A stretch of 64,000 nt of DNA from Pontibacter harenae (GTDB taxonomy: Bacteria; Bacteroidota; Bacteroidia; Cytophagales; Hymenobacteraceae): assembly GCF_020907245.1 (NCBI RefSeq), contig NZ_JAJJWH010000005.1:1-64000 (forward strand). The letters run 5' to 3'. The notes under the pieces are model-generated. The model had not been told where the DNA came from and ran no database searches. It saw only the letters and a list, made by a program, of their open reading frames with translations. A program made the translations under genes and the position numbers. Each line of letters begins with the position of its first letter. The first letter of the stretch is position 1. Below, in pieces: positions 35,808 to 45,720 of the stretch.

Positions 35808-36160
35808 CGTAAGTAAAACCATTTTAATACAAAATATACTGACGCTGAGACGCCTAATAGTATAGGACCTTTTTTCTGAAAAATAAAAAATACCTGAATA
35901 ATATCACATGTTAACATTATAATATTAATATATTTGCCAATTCTTTCGTAATGCAGTTCTTGTTAGTTGGCGGTTGAGCAGAGGTACACCTGCTACGAAA
36001 TGAAACTCTTGGTGCTTTAGATTAACCTAAGGCCCAAAATCAAGTAAAAGAGCTATTCAACATATATACTGAATATAATAATATTCGTATAGAGGCAAAG
36101 CCTGCGTACTTTGATGGCTTATTTTTACTATGACTAAAGAGTACAACTAACAATTTACAT
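35808..36160. other. Intergenic region with possible promoter
   Basis: A 353-base gap. It is AT-rich between 35870 and 35940 and contains TATATTTG at 35929-35936, a -7-like box without a convincing TTG partner. No gene, RNA or repeat is seen; it probably forms the promoter and long leader of the OmpA-family gene. Confidence 0.4.
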
Positions 36161-38116
36161 ATGAACCATTTAGCCAAACAGTTCTCAAAGTTGTTATTAT
36201 TGTTGGCAATAGTAGGATTTTGTGCTACTGAAGCATCTGCTCAGAGCACCAGAAAACTATTGCGTAGCGGTAATAAATTCTTTGATAGAGAAAATTATCG
36301 TGCTGCCATTCCTTTTTACGAGCAGGTGCTGGCAAACGATCCTGCCAATGCGAAAGCATTATATTTTGCAGGTATCAGTTACATGACTTTCGATAAAGAG
36401 AAAGCCGCTGATTACATCTATCGTGCCCGCGAAGCAAAGCCAAACCTTGATAGTGAAATGCAGTATTGGATGGGACGCATAGACCATATAAATTATCGTT
36501 TCGATAGTGCCATTAAAAATTTCCAGGCTTATCAGAAAGAGATTCCTAGAAGAAATGAGGAACGCCGTGAAGAAGTAGCTATGCTGATACAACATGCCCG
36601 TAACGCGAAGCGTGAGGTGGCAAATCCGAAGGATGTTTTTGTTAACAACCTTGGAGGTAGTATTAACACAGCATACTCAGAACATAGCCCTGTTATTTCT
36701 TCTCAAGATAATTACCTGCTTTTTACATCAAGAAGCGCTGGCTCTGGTAAAAAAGAAGCGCGTGATGGCGAGTACTTTGAAGATATTTATGAAGCTACAA
36801 GAACAGGAGAAGAAGAGTGGACACAGCCTAAGTCTCTTGCAGGAGTATTAGAAAGTGGCGGCCATGATGCTTCTATTCAGCTTTTTGATAACGACTCTAA
36901 AATGCTGCTGTATCGTTCTGTAAACAACGGAGATATCATGGTGTCTGAACGTAATGCCGAAGGTAACTGGACAGCGCCAAAAAGTATCAGCGACAGAATC
37001 AATACACGTGATTTCGAATCTGATGCCTACATTACACCAGATAACCAAACGATATTCTTCTCAACCAGCCATTACTCTGAGTATGGCGACCTAGATATTT
37101 ATGTAGCTCGTCGCCAAGCAAACGGGGAATGGGGTACTCCAAGAAGCATCGGTTCTACCATCAATACAAGATACGACGATGACAGCCCTTACCTTGCCAG
37201 CGACGGTACTTTGTACTTTAGCTCCAGAGGCCACAACACCATGGGCGGTTATGATATTTTTATGGCGAAATACGACTCTGTTGCCAGACGTTGGAGTCGA
37301 CCTGTAAACATGGGCTCTCCTATAAACACGCCAGACGATGATACTTATTACCGTTTAAGCCCAGATGGAAGCTATGCTTACCTTTCTTCTTACAGAATTG
37401 GTGGCTACGGAGAAAAGGATATCTATACCATCAACTACATCAGGCAAGCTGGAGTAGCTGGCCAGTTGTTCTCACAATTAGATAGCCTTGCTATACCAGG
37501 AGTAGAATTGATCTTCAACTCTACGCAGGCAGACAAGCGTCCTGTATCTTATCGTGATGTAACAAAGCCAGGATCTGCAGATTATCAAGTGAATGTGCTT
37601 TCTGGGCGTACCTACCAGGTGCAGTTCTCCAAAGACAACAAAGTAATCGCTACGCAGCAGCTTGAGGTGCCTACAGTACTTAACGATACCACTACGATCA
37701 CGCAAAACTTTTACATCGATTATGTAGATTCAGCTAGTGTTGCCCGTGTTGCTCAAATGAGAAATATCTATTTTGATACTGACCAGCACAACCTGCGCCC
37801 AGAGACTATTGCAGAGTTGGATAGCATTGCGCAGATCATGAAGGCTAACCCAGGTATCAACATCAGCATTGAAGGCCACGCCGATTCTCGTGCAACGGAT
37901 GAGTATAACATCCAGCTTGGCCAGAGCAGAGCAGATGCTGCTTATGACTACCTGGTAAAGCAGGGCATTTCGCCTAGACGCATGGTAACAGTAAGCTACG
38001 GTGAGCGCAGACCAGCAGTGCCGAACACTTCTGCCGAGAACATGCAACTGAACAGGAGAACAGAATTCAAGGTGCTTCCAAGACAGCAGGAGAACATGAA
38101 CTCTGATCAGCAGTAA
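36161..38116 (+). CDS. OmpA-family protein, PorE-like (TPR-PD40-CRD-OmpA)
   Basis: A 651-residue envelope protein. Order of parts: signal peptide (1-28, ASAQ), TPRs (about 30-140: YRAAIPFYEQVLANDPANAK), PD40 propeller strands (about 165-430, e.g. LYFSSRGHNTMGGYDIFMA), a carboxypeptidase-regulatory-like beta domain (about 435-520), and an OmpA_C domain (about 525-645: IYFDTDQHNLRPETIAELDS, EGHADSRATDEYN, LGQSRADAAYDYL). This is the layout of PorE of the type IX secretion system, which links the machine to peptidoglycan. Paralogues are common, so PorE identity is tentative. Confidence 0.85.
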   Translation: MNHLAKQFSKLLLLLAIVGFCATEASAQSTRKLLRSGNKFFDRENYRAAIPFYEQVLANDPANAKALYFAGISYMTFDKEKAADYIYRAREAKPNLDSEMQYWMGRIDHINYRFDSAIKNFQAYQKEIPRRNEERREEVAMLIQHARNAKREVANPKDVFVNNLGGSINTAYSEHSPVISSQDNYLLFTSRSAGSGKKEARDGEYFEDIYEATRTGEEEWTQPKSLAGVLESGGHDASIQLFDNDSKMLLYRSVNNGDIMVSERNAEGNWTAPKSISDRINTRDFESDAYITPDNQTIFFSTSHYSEYGDLDIYVARRQANGEWGTPRSIGSTINTRYDDDSPYLASDGTLYFSSRGHNTMGGYDIFMAKYDSVARRWSRPVNMGSPINTPDDDTYYRLSPDGSYAYLSSYRIGGYGEKDIYTINYIRQAGVAGQLFSQLDSLAIPGVELIFNSTQADKRPVSYRDVTKPGSADYQVNVLSGRTYQVQFSKDNKVIATQQLEVPTVLNDTTTITQNFYIDYVDSASVARVAQMRNIYFDTDQHNLRPETIAELDSIAQIMKANPGINISIEGHADSRATDEYNIQLGQSRADAAYDYLVKQGISPRRMVTVSYGERRPAVPNTSAENMQLNRRTEFKVLPRQQENMNSDQQ

Positions 38117-38158
38117 AAGAAAAGAAGCAGTACTGGTTGCTTCTTAAGCTATAGCTGA

Positions 38159-38190
38159 AAGCGGGCTGGGTATCTTACCTAGCCCGCTTT
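38159..38190 (+). terminator. Terminator after the PorE-like gene
   Basis: AAGCGGGCT and AGCCCGCTT pair around GGGTATCTTACCT, followed by a run of nine T. A textbook rho-independent terminator 42 nt after the stop. Confidence 0.92.
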
Positions 38191-38271
38191 TTTTTTATAT
38201 ATTCGAAACATTAGCTGTGGTTTGTGGTTTAGGAACCGTAATTTTGCCAGCGATTTACATTAAAAAGACTC

Positions 38272-38994
38272 ATGGCGGTAGTACCTTATAAAGACCAGAA
38301 CGGGGATAAGAAGTCGCAGGTAGCGCAGATGTTTAACAACATTGCAGGGAACTATGATTTCCTTAATCATTTCCTGAGCGCTGGTATAGACATTATCTGG
38401 AGAAAAAAAGCTGTTAGCCTGCTGGCGCCAGAAAAGCCAAAGAAGGTGCTGGATATAGCTACGGGTACTGCAGATTTTGCCATAGAGACACTACGTTTAA
38501 AACCTGAAAAAATAACTGGCGTAGACATCTCGGAAGGTATGCTGGCTGTTGGTCGGGATAAAATCGCGAAAAAGGGGCTTTCGGATAAAATTGAGCTCGT
38601 TTTAGGAGATTCAGAAAACCTGCCATTCGAGGACAACTCTTTTGATGCCATTACAGTTGCTTTTGGTGTTAGGAACTTTGAGAACCTGAGCAAAGGCCTT
38701 TCTGAAATGAATCGTGTGCTGAAGCCTGGTGGAACAGCCGTGATATTGGAGTTCTCTAAGCCGCGCAGTTTCCCGATGAAACACCTGTATCAATTTTATT
38801 TCAAGAATATACTACCATTGGTAGGTAGATTCGTTTCTAAAGACCGCGCCGCCTACACATACCTTCCAGAGTCGGTGCAGGCATTTCCTGACGGAAATGA
38901 TTTTCTTACAATTTTTAAAAACGTTGGATTCAAAGAGACGAAATGGCATTCACTCACTTTTGGAATAAGCTCTATTTACATAGGCAAAAAATAA
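38272..38994 (+). CDS. ubiE: Demethylmenaquinone methyltransferase UbiE/MenG
   Basis: A 240-residue SAM-dependent methyltransferase that makes menaquinone from demethylmenaquinone. Motifs: [38 protein letters not shown] (SAM motif I), [36 protein letters not shown], and the family-specific [19 protein letters not shown]. Its 3' end overlaps the next gene porT by 52 nt. The ubiE-porT order is found widely in Bacteroidota, as far as I know. Confidence 0.97.
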   Translation: MAVVPYKDQNGDKKSQVAQMFNNIAGNYDFLNHFLSAGIDIIWRKKAVSLLAPEKPKKVLDIATGTADFAIETLRLKPEKITGVDISEGMLAVGRDKIAKKGLSDKIELVLGDSENLPFEDNSFDAITVAFGVRNFENLSKGLSEMNRVLKPGGTAVILEFSKPRSFPMKHLYQFYFKNILPLVGRFVSKDRAAYTYLPESVQAFPDGNDFLTIFKNVGFKETKWHSLTFGISSIYIGKK

Positions 38995-39707
38995 CTTCCC
39001 TTTTTGTTTTGCTCTTTCTGTTTATGGCAGGAAGCAGTGCGCTTGCACAGAAACGTGTAGCACAGTTGAATAAGCCTAACTACGATGAAAGGCCTGTTCA
39101 TTATGGATTCTATCTGGCACTGCCACTAACAAGGTATAACATTGAGCATTCACAAGAGTATGCGGATCAGTTAGCTGATCCTGATTTACCACATATGTCT
39201 GTGAATGCAAGAACGTCTCCTGGCTTTTATACAGGGCTTGTACTTAATGTGCGCCTTGCGCAGTACCTTGATGCCCGTTTTGTGCCAGGTGTAGGCTTTT
39301 ACGGCCGCTCTATAGAGTATAAGAATGCCCTGCAAGACGATGGCTCTCGTGGAGACGCAACGCAGACCATCAGCTCTACCATGGTAGAACTACCCCTCCT
39401 GCTAAAGTATAAGGCCAAGCGGCGCACCAACTTCCGTATGTATATGGTAGGCGGTTTAAAACCAGGTATAGACTTGAGCAGCAGAAAAAACCAAAGAGAG
39501 GGCGAAACCTTGCGAGCAGAGAAGTTCGACTTGGCTGTGGAATACGGAGTGGGGGTAGATATCTTTTATCCGTTCTTTAAATTTGCCCCAGAGTTGCGCT
39601 TTTCGCATGGCCTGCTGAACCAGCATATCCTGGACGATAACATCTACAGCACCAGTTTGCAGCGCATGACAAACCATAATGTATCATTAATCCTCTTCTT
39701 CGAATAA
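38943..39707 (+). CDS. porT: Type IX secretion protein PorT
   Basis: An outer membrane beta-barrel protein of 254 residues, PorT-like. The signal peptide runs to about residue 36 ([19 protein letters not shown]), followed by [38 protein letters not shown], and strand-rich sequence to the C-terminal VSLILFFE. PorT is needed for type IX secretion of gingipain-like proteins and for gliding. The ATG at 38943 lies inside ubiE; no later in-frame start keeps the signal peptide, so the 52-nt overlap appears real. Confidence 0.88.
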   Translation: MAFTHFWNKLYLHRQKITSLFVLLFLFMAGSSALAQKRVAQLNKPNYDERPVHYGFYLALPLTRYNIEHSQEYADQLADPDLPHMSVNARTSPGFYTGLVLNVRLAQYLDARFVPGVGFYGRSIEYKNALQDDGSRGDATQTISSTMVELPLLLKYKAKRRTNFRMYMVGGLKPGIDLSSRKNQREGETLRAEKFDLAVEYGVGVDIFYPFFKFAPELRFSHGLLNQHILDDNIYSTSLQRMTNHNVSLILFFE

Positions 39708-39716
39708 ATTTATAGG

Positions 39717-40469
39717 ATGCCTAAAATAGCGTTAGTAACAGGAGCAACTTCAGGTATAGGCAAGGCAACAGCCATAGCATTGGCCAAAGCAGGTTACGCT
39801 ATAATTGCCACTGGCCGCAGAGCTGAACGTCTGGAGGAACTTAAACAGCAAATAAAAGAAGTACCAGTTTATAATTTGCAGTTTGATGTTCGGGATAAAG
39901 AAGCGGTGAAGCAAGCCATTGCCTCTTTGCCTGATGAATGGAAGCAAGTAGAGGTGTTGGTAAATAATGCTGGTAACGCCCATGGTCTATCGCCGATTCA
40001 GGATGGCTCTCTTGAAGATTGGGATGCGATGCTGGATATTAACGTGAAAGGTTTATTGTATGTAAGCCATGAGGTGTTGCCGCTTATGCAGAAGCATCAG
40101 AAAGGGCATATCATTAATATCGGCTCTATTGCTGGTAAAGAAGTATATGCTAATGGAAATGTATACTGCGCCTCTAAACATGCTGTGGATGCCATTTCTA
40201 AAGCTATGCGTATAGACCTGGTGCAGCAAGGTATAAAGGTGTCGGAGGTGAATCCTGGCATGGTAGAGACAGAGTTTTCTGAAGTTCGTTTTAAAGGCGA
40301 TACAGAGCGTGCAGCAGCAGTCTACAATGGCTTTGAGCCTCTAAAAGCAGAAGACATTGCTGATCTGATCTCATTCATTGTAACACGCCCAGCCCACGTC
40401 AACCTGGCGGAAGTGTTGATTTTGCCTACAGCCCAGGCTTCGGCTACTGTGGTAAACAAGCAATCTTAG
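39717..40469 (+). CDS. Short-chain dehydrogenase/reductase
   Basis: A 250-residue classical SDR of the YdfG-like group, which reduces hydroxy acids or aldehydes with NADP(H). Visible: GATSGIGKATAIALAKAGY (nucleotide loop), NNAGNAHGL, an active-site Ser in IINIGSIAG, and YCASKHAVDA with the Tyr-x-x-x-Lys pair. Arg residues after the first strand (ATGRRAERL) suggest NADP preference. It follows porT by only 9 nt and is likely in the same transcript. Substrate unknown. Confidence 0.93.
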   Translation: MPKIALVTGATSGIGKATAIALAKAGYAIIATGRRAERLEELKQQIKEVPVYNLQFDVRDKEAVKQAIASLPDEWKQVEVLVNNAGNAHGLSPIQDGSLEDWDAMLDINVKGLLYVSHEVLPLMQKHQKGHIINIGSIAGKEVYANGNVYCASKHAVDAISKAMRIDLVQQGIKVSEVNPGMVETEFSEVRFKGDTERAAAVYNGFEPLKAEDIADLISFIVTRPAHVNLAEVLILPTAQASATVVNKQS

Positions 40470-40564
40470 ATAAAGACTTTCATAACCCCTCTGCTTTTAC
40501 CTCGTACCTAAAATAGAAGGTTTGCTATAATGCAAGCGTATTTTTAACGAAAAAGAACAGAGCT

Positions 40565-40804
40565 ATGAAAAATAAGGATAAACCAACTCCAGATACGAAC
40601 TCCCAGCCTATGCCAGAGGAGTATTCAAACACTGCTAACCATAAGGGTGCTATAGATTTAGGTACAGATGGTACTAAAGCGACAGCCTCTCAGCAGCAGG
40701 GTCAGGGTGCCTGGGCCTCTAAAGACCATGAAAACACTGGCGACCGTAACGGCAGTAGGAAAAGCAGTGGCGGCCAGGGTGGTAACAGCAAAACTGGTGA
40801 GTAA
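40565..40804 (+). CDS. Small disordered hydrophilic protein
   Basis: A 79-residue protein of low complexity, rich in Gln, Ser, Gly, Asn, Lys (SQQQGQGAWASKDHENTG, SSGGQGGNSKTGE). It has no hydrophobic segment and no recognised domain. It has its own ATG about 95 nt after the SDR gene and ends before a perfect terminator, so expression is likely. Function unknown. Confidence 0.55.
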   Translation: MKNKDKPTPDTNSQPMPEEYSNTANHKGAIDLGTDGTKATASQQQGQGAWASKDHENTGDRNGSRKSSGGQGGNSKTGE

Positions 40805-40823
40805 TTAAAATTTATAAACAATT

Positions 40824-40860
40824 AAAAGCGGGGATGGACATTATGTCCATCCCCGCTTTT
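40824..40860 (+). terminator. Terminator after the small disordered gene
   Basis: AAAAGCGGGGATGGACA and TGTCCATCCCCGCTTTT form a 17-bp perfect stem with a 3-nt loop (TTA), ending in TTTT. It may also serve the convergent lipoprotein gene that ends at 40919. Confidence 0.9.
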
Positions 40861-40918
40861 GGTTTAAACGGTAGCTGTTCCTATGGAGCTGTAGCTAGCG
40901 TTTTCATACAGTAGAGCA

Positions 40919-42553
40919 TTAATCCAGATAGTAACGGAGTAGCCAGCCTTGGGCATCAAATTCTTTGGCTCGCAAGTCATCGTCTATGTCAACGGAGACT
41001 GATTTTGTAACATCGTATGTGTTGCGATATTGGGTGTCGTTTATCTTCACACGTTTGCCAGCTTTTTTGTTTTCTTCGGCTATTGTATAGGTGTCTTCGC
41101 CTGCGCCACCCCATAGCAGGATCTTTATTTTAGGCTTCACGGAGCCAGTTACTATAAAATGGTCATCGCCGCCGAGCCCATACAGCTGAATCTTATCCGT
41201 TACTCTGGCAGAGTAAACTTTGTCAGACAGGAGAAGGCGTTCTTCACCTTCTTTTGAAATTTTATACTTTCGTACGCGCACCTCTTCTCGCGAGAGTACC
41301 TCTATCAGGAATTTTTCATGTTTATCGGAGCCTACCACATAAACCTTATCCGACAGTTCGTTGTAGTAATCTTTTGCTACTCTGTTAAGCTGATCTCTCC
41401 TCGACTTAAGTTTAGCTATGATGGGGCCTGCTGATAACTTGTAAATAGTATCAGGCATGGACCGAAAAGCTTTTTCAATGACCTCGTCTGTAAGTTCGTG
41501 CTTTACACTGTCGGCAATTTCCTGCCATTCTGAGAACTCCAAATCTCCAAGTATAATCTCATCCAGGTTTCTGCCGCTTCGGTTTAAGTCTTTTACATCG
41601 GTGAGGTTATGCCTGTAGGTATGATACTGACTTTTGAAGCCTAACTTCATGAAAAGCCATGGTATAGGAGCATCATTGAGCTTATAATAAACATTGTCGC
41701 GGTCGCGAGGCACTGGTTTATAGGTGAGGCCTTTTTCTTTCTCAAACTTTGCCCAGCGCCAGTTGTCTTCGTGGCGGCTCCAGTCTCCGATGAGCATATC
41801 GAACAGACGGGCGCGTAAGAACATGCGTTCATCTATTCCGTTATCATTGTGTGCCAGCCGATGCTCTAGCATTGAGCGAGTGCTTTTTACATCTGGTGCA
41901 TATCCCATTCTCGGGTTGTCAGACTGGTCGCCATTAGGCCTTCGTTCCAGAATTGCGAGCATGCCGCCAATATTCTTTTCAAACTCTCCTAGCCTGGCAT
42001 CGTGCGGTACATACACCAACTCTGGTACTACGTGGTAAATACCGATAGCTTCTGCCATGCCATGAATGGTAAGTGCAGCGTAAGGATGTGTGGCAGATGT
42101 GGCATCTCTTACAATGTCAGCAATATAACTTTGCTGTAGCCACTCAGGCAAAGAGGAGGCAGGTTCTTTATCAACAGATCGCAATACATACTCGGTGCCT
42201 GTAGAATCTTCGAGGCGAAGGTTAATAGTTTGTCTGCTGCCACCTTGTTTAATTGGTGAAAGTCCACCCTTAGCTGTGCCTATATCCAGTACATTCACTT
42301 CAACGGGAGTGGTCCAGGTGGGGCGGTAATGTTTGCCGTAGAAGAACGTGTGCAGCTTGCTACGATTATAATGTGTGCCAGCGGCTATTACTATGGTACT
42401 ATCGGCATAGTTTGGTGTAGTGGCTATGGTGGTTGTGGGCGGCGGAACCTGCTGTACAGTGTGCACAAAGCTTTTACTGCAGCCGAACAAAATAATACAG
42501 CACGGCAGGAGTAAAAGCTTTATGAATGTTTTTATGTTAACAACAGTAGGCAT
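40919..42553 (-). CDS. Lipoprotein with Fam20/HipA-like kinase-type motifs (copy 1)
   Basis: A secreted lipoprotein of 544 residues (lipobox LLPCCIILFGC, Cys25), paralogous to its upstream neighbour. After a Y-x-R-x-x-x-H entry region come YVLRSVDKEP (Lys129), LFDMLIGDWSRHEDNW (Asp257, Ser259, Arg260, His261) and VPRDRDNVYY (Asp284, Asp286, Asn287). These resemble the catalytic D-x-x-x-G-N-x-D-R-H and D-N-G motifs of Fam20-type secreted kinases and HipA, but here Ser replaces the Asp of DRH. The C-terminal 150 residues have a beta-sandwich-like ending (LYGLGGDDHFIVTG, WGGAGEDTYTI). Substrate and activity are unknown. Confidence 0.6.
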   Translation of the reverse strand: MPTVVNIKTFIKLLLLPCCIILFGCSKSFVHTVQQVPPPTTTIATTPNYADSTIVIAAGTHYNRSKLHTFFYGKHYRPTWTTPVEVNVLDIGTAKGGLSPIKQGGSRQTINLRLEDSTGTEYVLRSVDKEPASSLPEWLQQSYIADIVRDATSATHPYAALTIHGMAEAIGIYHVVPELVYVPHDARLGEFEKNIGGMLAILERRPNGDQSDNPRMGYAPDVKSTRSMLEHRLAHNDNGIDERMFLRARLFDMLIGDWSRHEDNWRWAKFEKEKGLTYKPVPRDRDNVYYKLNDAPIPWLFMKLGFKSQYHTYRHNLTDVKDLNRSGRNLDEIILGDLEFSEWQEIADSVKHELTDEVIEKAFRSMPDTIYKLSAGPIIAKLKSRRDQLNRVAKDYYNELSDKVYVVGSDKHEKFLIEVLSREEVRVRKYKISKEGEERLLLSDKVYSARVTDKIQLYGLGGDDHFIVTGSVKPKIKILLWGGAGEDTYTIAEENKKAGKRVKINDTQYRNTYDVTKSVSVDIDDDLRAKEFDAQGWLLRYYLD

Positions 42554-42618
42554 CCAGGTTTTATCTGTAAGACATTGAAATTTTCTTTTGAGGAATGATC
42601 GTGCAGGAAGCAGGTATA

Positions 42619-44214
42619 TCAGAAGCCTTCGCGATCAAAAGCATGCACGCGCACATCGTGCGTACGTTTGTCTTTGGTATCGGGACCTGCTTTTAGTTCT
42701 GTCCCGTTTATTGTGTCGTATACCCAGGTTTTCTTACCCCAACCCCTTACGCGTGATTCGTCTTTTATTTCATCTTCTCCACGACCTCCATAAATCTTTA
42801 TTTTTATGCCTTTTTTTACATTACCACTAATTTCAAACTTATCGTCTCCTGCTAAGCCGTGCAGCGTGATCAGGTCTGTTTCGGAGCGGAAAAAAGTACG
42901 GTGATAAACTACTTTGTCGTCGGATTTTCGGCGTACCGTTACTTCTGTTTCTTCATCGTTCAAGCGCTTTACCTCAAACGCTTCTTCCTGCTCAGTACCT
43001 ACTACCAATACTTCCTTGGCCAATATTTCATAAAACTCAGCGGCAGCTTCGCGAAGGTGATTGCGGCGGTTAATAAGTTTTCGCTTTGTGGTCTCGCCAA
43101 CCAATTTGTAAACAGAATCTGGGTACTGAGATACAGCTTCTTCTATTACTTCGTCTGTAATTACTTTTTGAAGTTCCTGGGCCAGAGAGTCAAACTGATG
43201 ACGCGTCAGTTCAGATAGTGCACGTTTGTCAATAAATTCTGAATTGATGGTAAGTGCAAACACGTCGTTGAACTCATCATCGAAAGACTCAAACTTACGG
43301 ATGGCCCAGTTGCGGCTAAATATCCAAGGAATAATGCCATCCTGGAACCTATAAAAGGCGTTGTCACGATCTTTGGGAATGGGACGGTAAACACGTTCGC
43401 CATTCTCAAGGTTGTACTGCGCCCATTCCCACTGCCCCTCATGGCGGTCCCAGTCATGAATAAGTATATCTAAGAGGCGCGCCTTTCCGAAAGCCAGTTG
43501 GTCTATAAACACATCATCTCTGGAGTAGCGGTTGTTCAGGACAGTTCCAGAACCATCTATGTCAACAGCATCTCCCATAAGTGGAGTTATCGTGTTCTCG
43601 TCGTTCAGTTTCTCTTCAAGTAAATACACGCGGTCGCTGTATTCTTCTTTGTACTCACCCAGGTTGCTGTCGTTTGGCGGCAGATATACTATTCTTGGAG
43701 AAGAGTGTGGTATGCTAGCTGCTCTGGCTAAAGGCGGTACAGCAAGGGCCGCATAAGGGTTTATAGCCGATATCTGATCGCGGATTACGTTTACAACAAA
43801 AGTCTTTTGCCAAAACTTAGGCAATATGCCTTTGGGATCTTTATCGAGTGAGCGCAATGCATAGGTAAAGTTATCTTTGTCGATAAGGGTGAGGCTGTTG
43901 GTTTGCTGGCCTCCTCCTTGTTTCTCGATGCTAAGCCCGCCGTGTACCTTGGCTATATCTAGTACAGGCACGGTGACAGGAGCATCCCAGAGTGGGCGGT
44001 GATGCTGGCCCCAGAAAAGGCGGTGTATGAACCCTCGCTTGTAATGCGCTCCTGCTTTTACAGTCACACTGTCAACTGTTTTGGGTGCAGTTAGAAGCTG
44101 TTGATAAACGGCATTATCAACGACAGGAGTTTTAGCAAAAAAGTTTTTTCTGGCACAGCCAGTGGAAAGTATAATTAATAACCATAATTGTATTTTCCAA
44201 AGGTTTTTCTTCAT
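42619..44214 (-). CDS. Lipoprotein with Fam20/HipA-like kinase-type motifs (copy 2)
   Basis: A paralogue of the downstream gene, about 531 residues from ATG 44214. Its lipobox is ILSTGC (Cys20). The same ordered blocks are present: HYKRGFIHRLFWGQHHRPLW, YALRSLDKDP (Lys125), LLDILIHDWDRHEGQWEW (Asp254, Asp256, Arg257, His258), PIPKDRDNAFYRF (Asp282, Asp284, Asn285) and LHGLAGDDKFEISGNVKKG. Here the complete D-R-H is kept, so if this is a kinase fold it is the more likely active copy. It is separated from copy 1 by 65 nt on the same strand. In large fused relatives, as far as I recall, this region precedes an outer membrane barrel; none is present here. Confidence 0.6.
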   Translation of the reverse strand: MKKNLWKIQLWLLIILSTGCARKNFFAKTPVVDNAVYQQLLTAPKTVDSVTVKAGAHYKRGFIHRLFWGQHHRPLWDAPVTVPVLDIAKVHGGLSIEKQGGGQQTNSLTLIDKDNFTYALRSLDKDPKGILPKFWQKTFVVNVIRDQISAINPYAALAVPPLARAASIPHSSPRIVYLPPNDSNLGEYKEEYSDRVYLLEEKLNDENTITPLMGDAVDIDGSGTVLNNRYSRDDVFIDQLAFGKARLLDILIHDWDRHEGQWEWAQYNLENGERVYRPIPKDRDNAFYRFQDGIIPWIFSRNWAIRKFESFDDEFNDVFALTINSEFIDKRALSELTRHQFDSLAQELQKVITDEVIEEAVSQYPDSVYKLVGETTKRKLINRRNHLREAAAEFYEILAKEVLVVGTEQEEAFEVKRLNDEETEVTVRRKSDDKVVYHRTFFRSETDLITLHGLAGDDKFEISGNVKKGIKIKIYGGRGEDEIKDESRVRGWGKKTWVYDTINGTELKAGPDTKDKRTHDVRVHAFDREGF

Positions 44215-44473
44215 ATAGGTCAAGTCATTCGAATATGACCTTATCTAACGTAAAACAGCTATAATGTTTTCATAGTGGGTGCCACTATATATTTAGTAAG
44301 GGTTTGTAACAGCAACGTAGGATAGAATTATTACAGTAATTAAGCCCAGTGCTTTTCTAATTACTGTTGCAGAGTTAATTATACACATTCAAAAGGTCAA
44401 GCTCGAGAATTATTCCGTAATTTATTTTAATACAACTTTTTAGAATAAGGAATAACTATTTTTTTATTTGTGT

Positions 44474-45592
44474 TCAGGCATGTTTATTAGCCTTCGTTAC
44501 TATGTGGTAATCGAAGTAATTTCTAAATTTCAAGAATTTCTTTTCAAAAAGATGATAACTGATAAGGCAAACTACCAGGGTAATTGTGGTAAGTATTAGT
44601 GTTGTTAAATATCCTGCTGCAACTCGAGGAAAGTACTCCTGTAGGTGGAACTGCAAAGATTCTTTTCCGAGTATAAAAATTGGCCAGTGATATATGTAAA
44701 GGCCAAAGGAGTATTTGCCAAGGAAGCGAAACAATTGAATGTGCGTTAGCTTCTGCAGTAGATTGTGAGGGTGCCCTGACAAAACCACTATCAAAGTACT
44801 ACTAAAAAATACAGCGATAACAGTATAGCCGCCAATGACTAAATATGGGTTTAAGTAATAAAATCCTCCAAGTACAATACAAATTACGATCTATGCTCCC
44901 GAGGCATACAAGAACGGAACTGCCCATTTATGTAGCGTCATGGGATTCGACCTTAACATTACGGCTGTGATACTTCCTAAACATAACGCGTCCATACGCG
45001 AGAAGAGTAACACATAATAGCCAATATTGTTGTTAAGGAATAAACCTGCTCTGACAACAATAGCAACAACTACTGCAGTGAAAAGAAATATTAGCAGTTT
45101 CTTTTGCTGAAATAGAGACACAATTAAGGGAAGCACTAGGTAAAACTGCTCTTCCACAGCAACAGACCACAGATGATTTAGTTGGTTTGTGCCTGAAGGA
45201 AAAGATTTTAGTGTTGTAGTTAGAAAGTTTTGAAAAAAGAAAAAGTAACTGTAATGAGGAAGCGGAGTGCCAAAAGTTAAACTATAAATGATGGCACAAG
45301 TTAAGAGTAAGTAATAGAGTGGTAATATTCGCAGTGCCCTTTTGATGAAGAATGATTTAAAGTATATAGGAGAACCCTTTGTTTCTATGAGAATACCAGT
45401 AAGTAAAAAACCAGACAGCACAAAAAAAAGATCAACCCCTACCCAACCTATCGGAAAATAGCTACTACAGTGATAAATAAGAACAGAAGCAATGGCTAGC
45501 CCTCTCAATCCATCTAGAGCAAGTATCTTTGAAGTAGAGTCTGGAGTTGGTAGTTCAAGTTTTGGAAATAAGGCTTCCTTTAATTTAAACAT
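44474..45592 (-). pseudogene. Acyltransferase family 3 gene with one internal stop
   Basis: A membrane acyltransferase (OafA/acyltransferase 3 type, typically O-acetylating glycans). The N part has ILALDGLRGLAIASVLIYHC, GWVGVDLFFVLSGFLLTGIL and the catalytic-type HLWSVAVEEQFYLVLP. The frame is interrupted by one TAG at 44893-44891, after LYASGA, and then continues in the same frame to HPHN, FRFLGKYSFGLYIYHWPIFIL and LISYHLFEKKFLKF. Total length, about 372 residues, is normal for the family. It is therefore a recent nonsense mutation, a sequencing error, or a readthrough case. I use ATG at 45592. Confidence 0.8.
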
Positions 45593-45720
45593 AAAAAAGG
45601 CTTCAATAATATGCTGAGTTAAGTTGTTACAAGAATAGCAATTTCGCATAAATAATAGTCATCAACTTGGCACAACATCTTGCTTTTTTCCCAAAAATAA
45701 AATGGTAGGCACGGCAGTTT

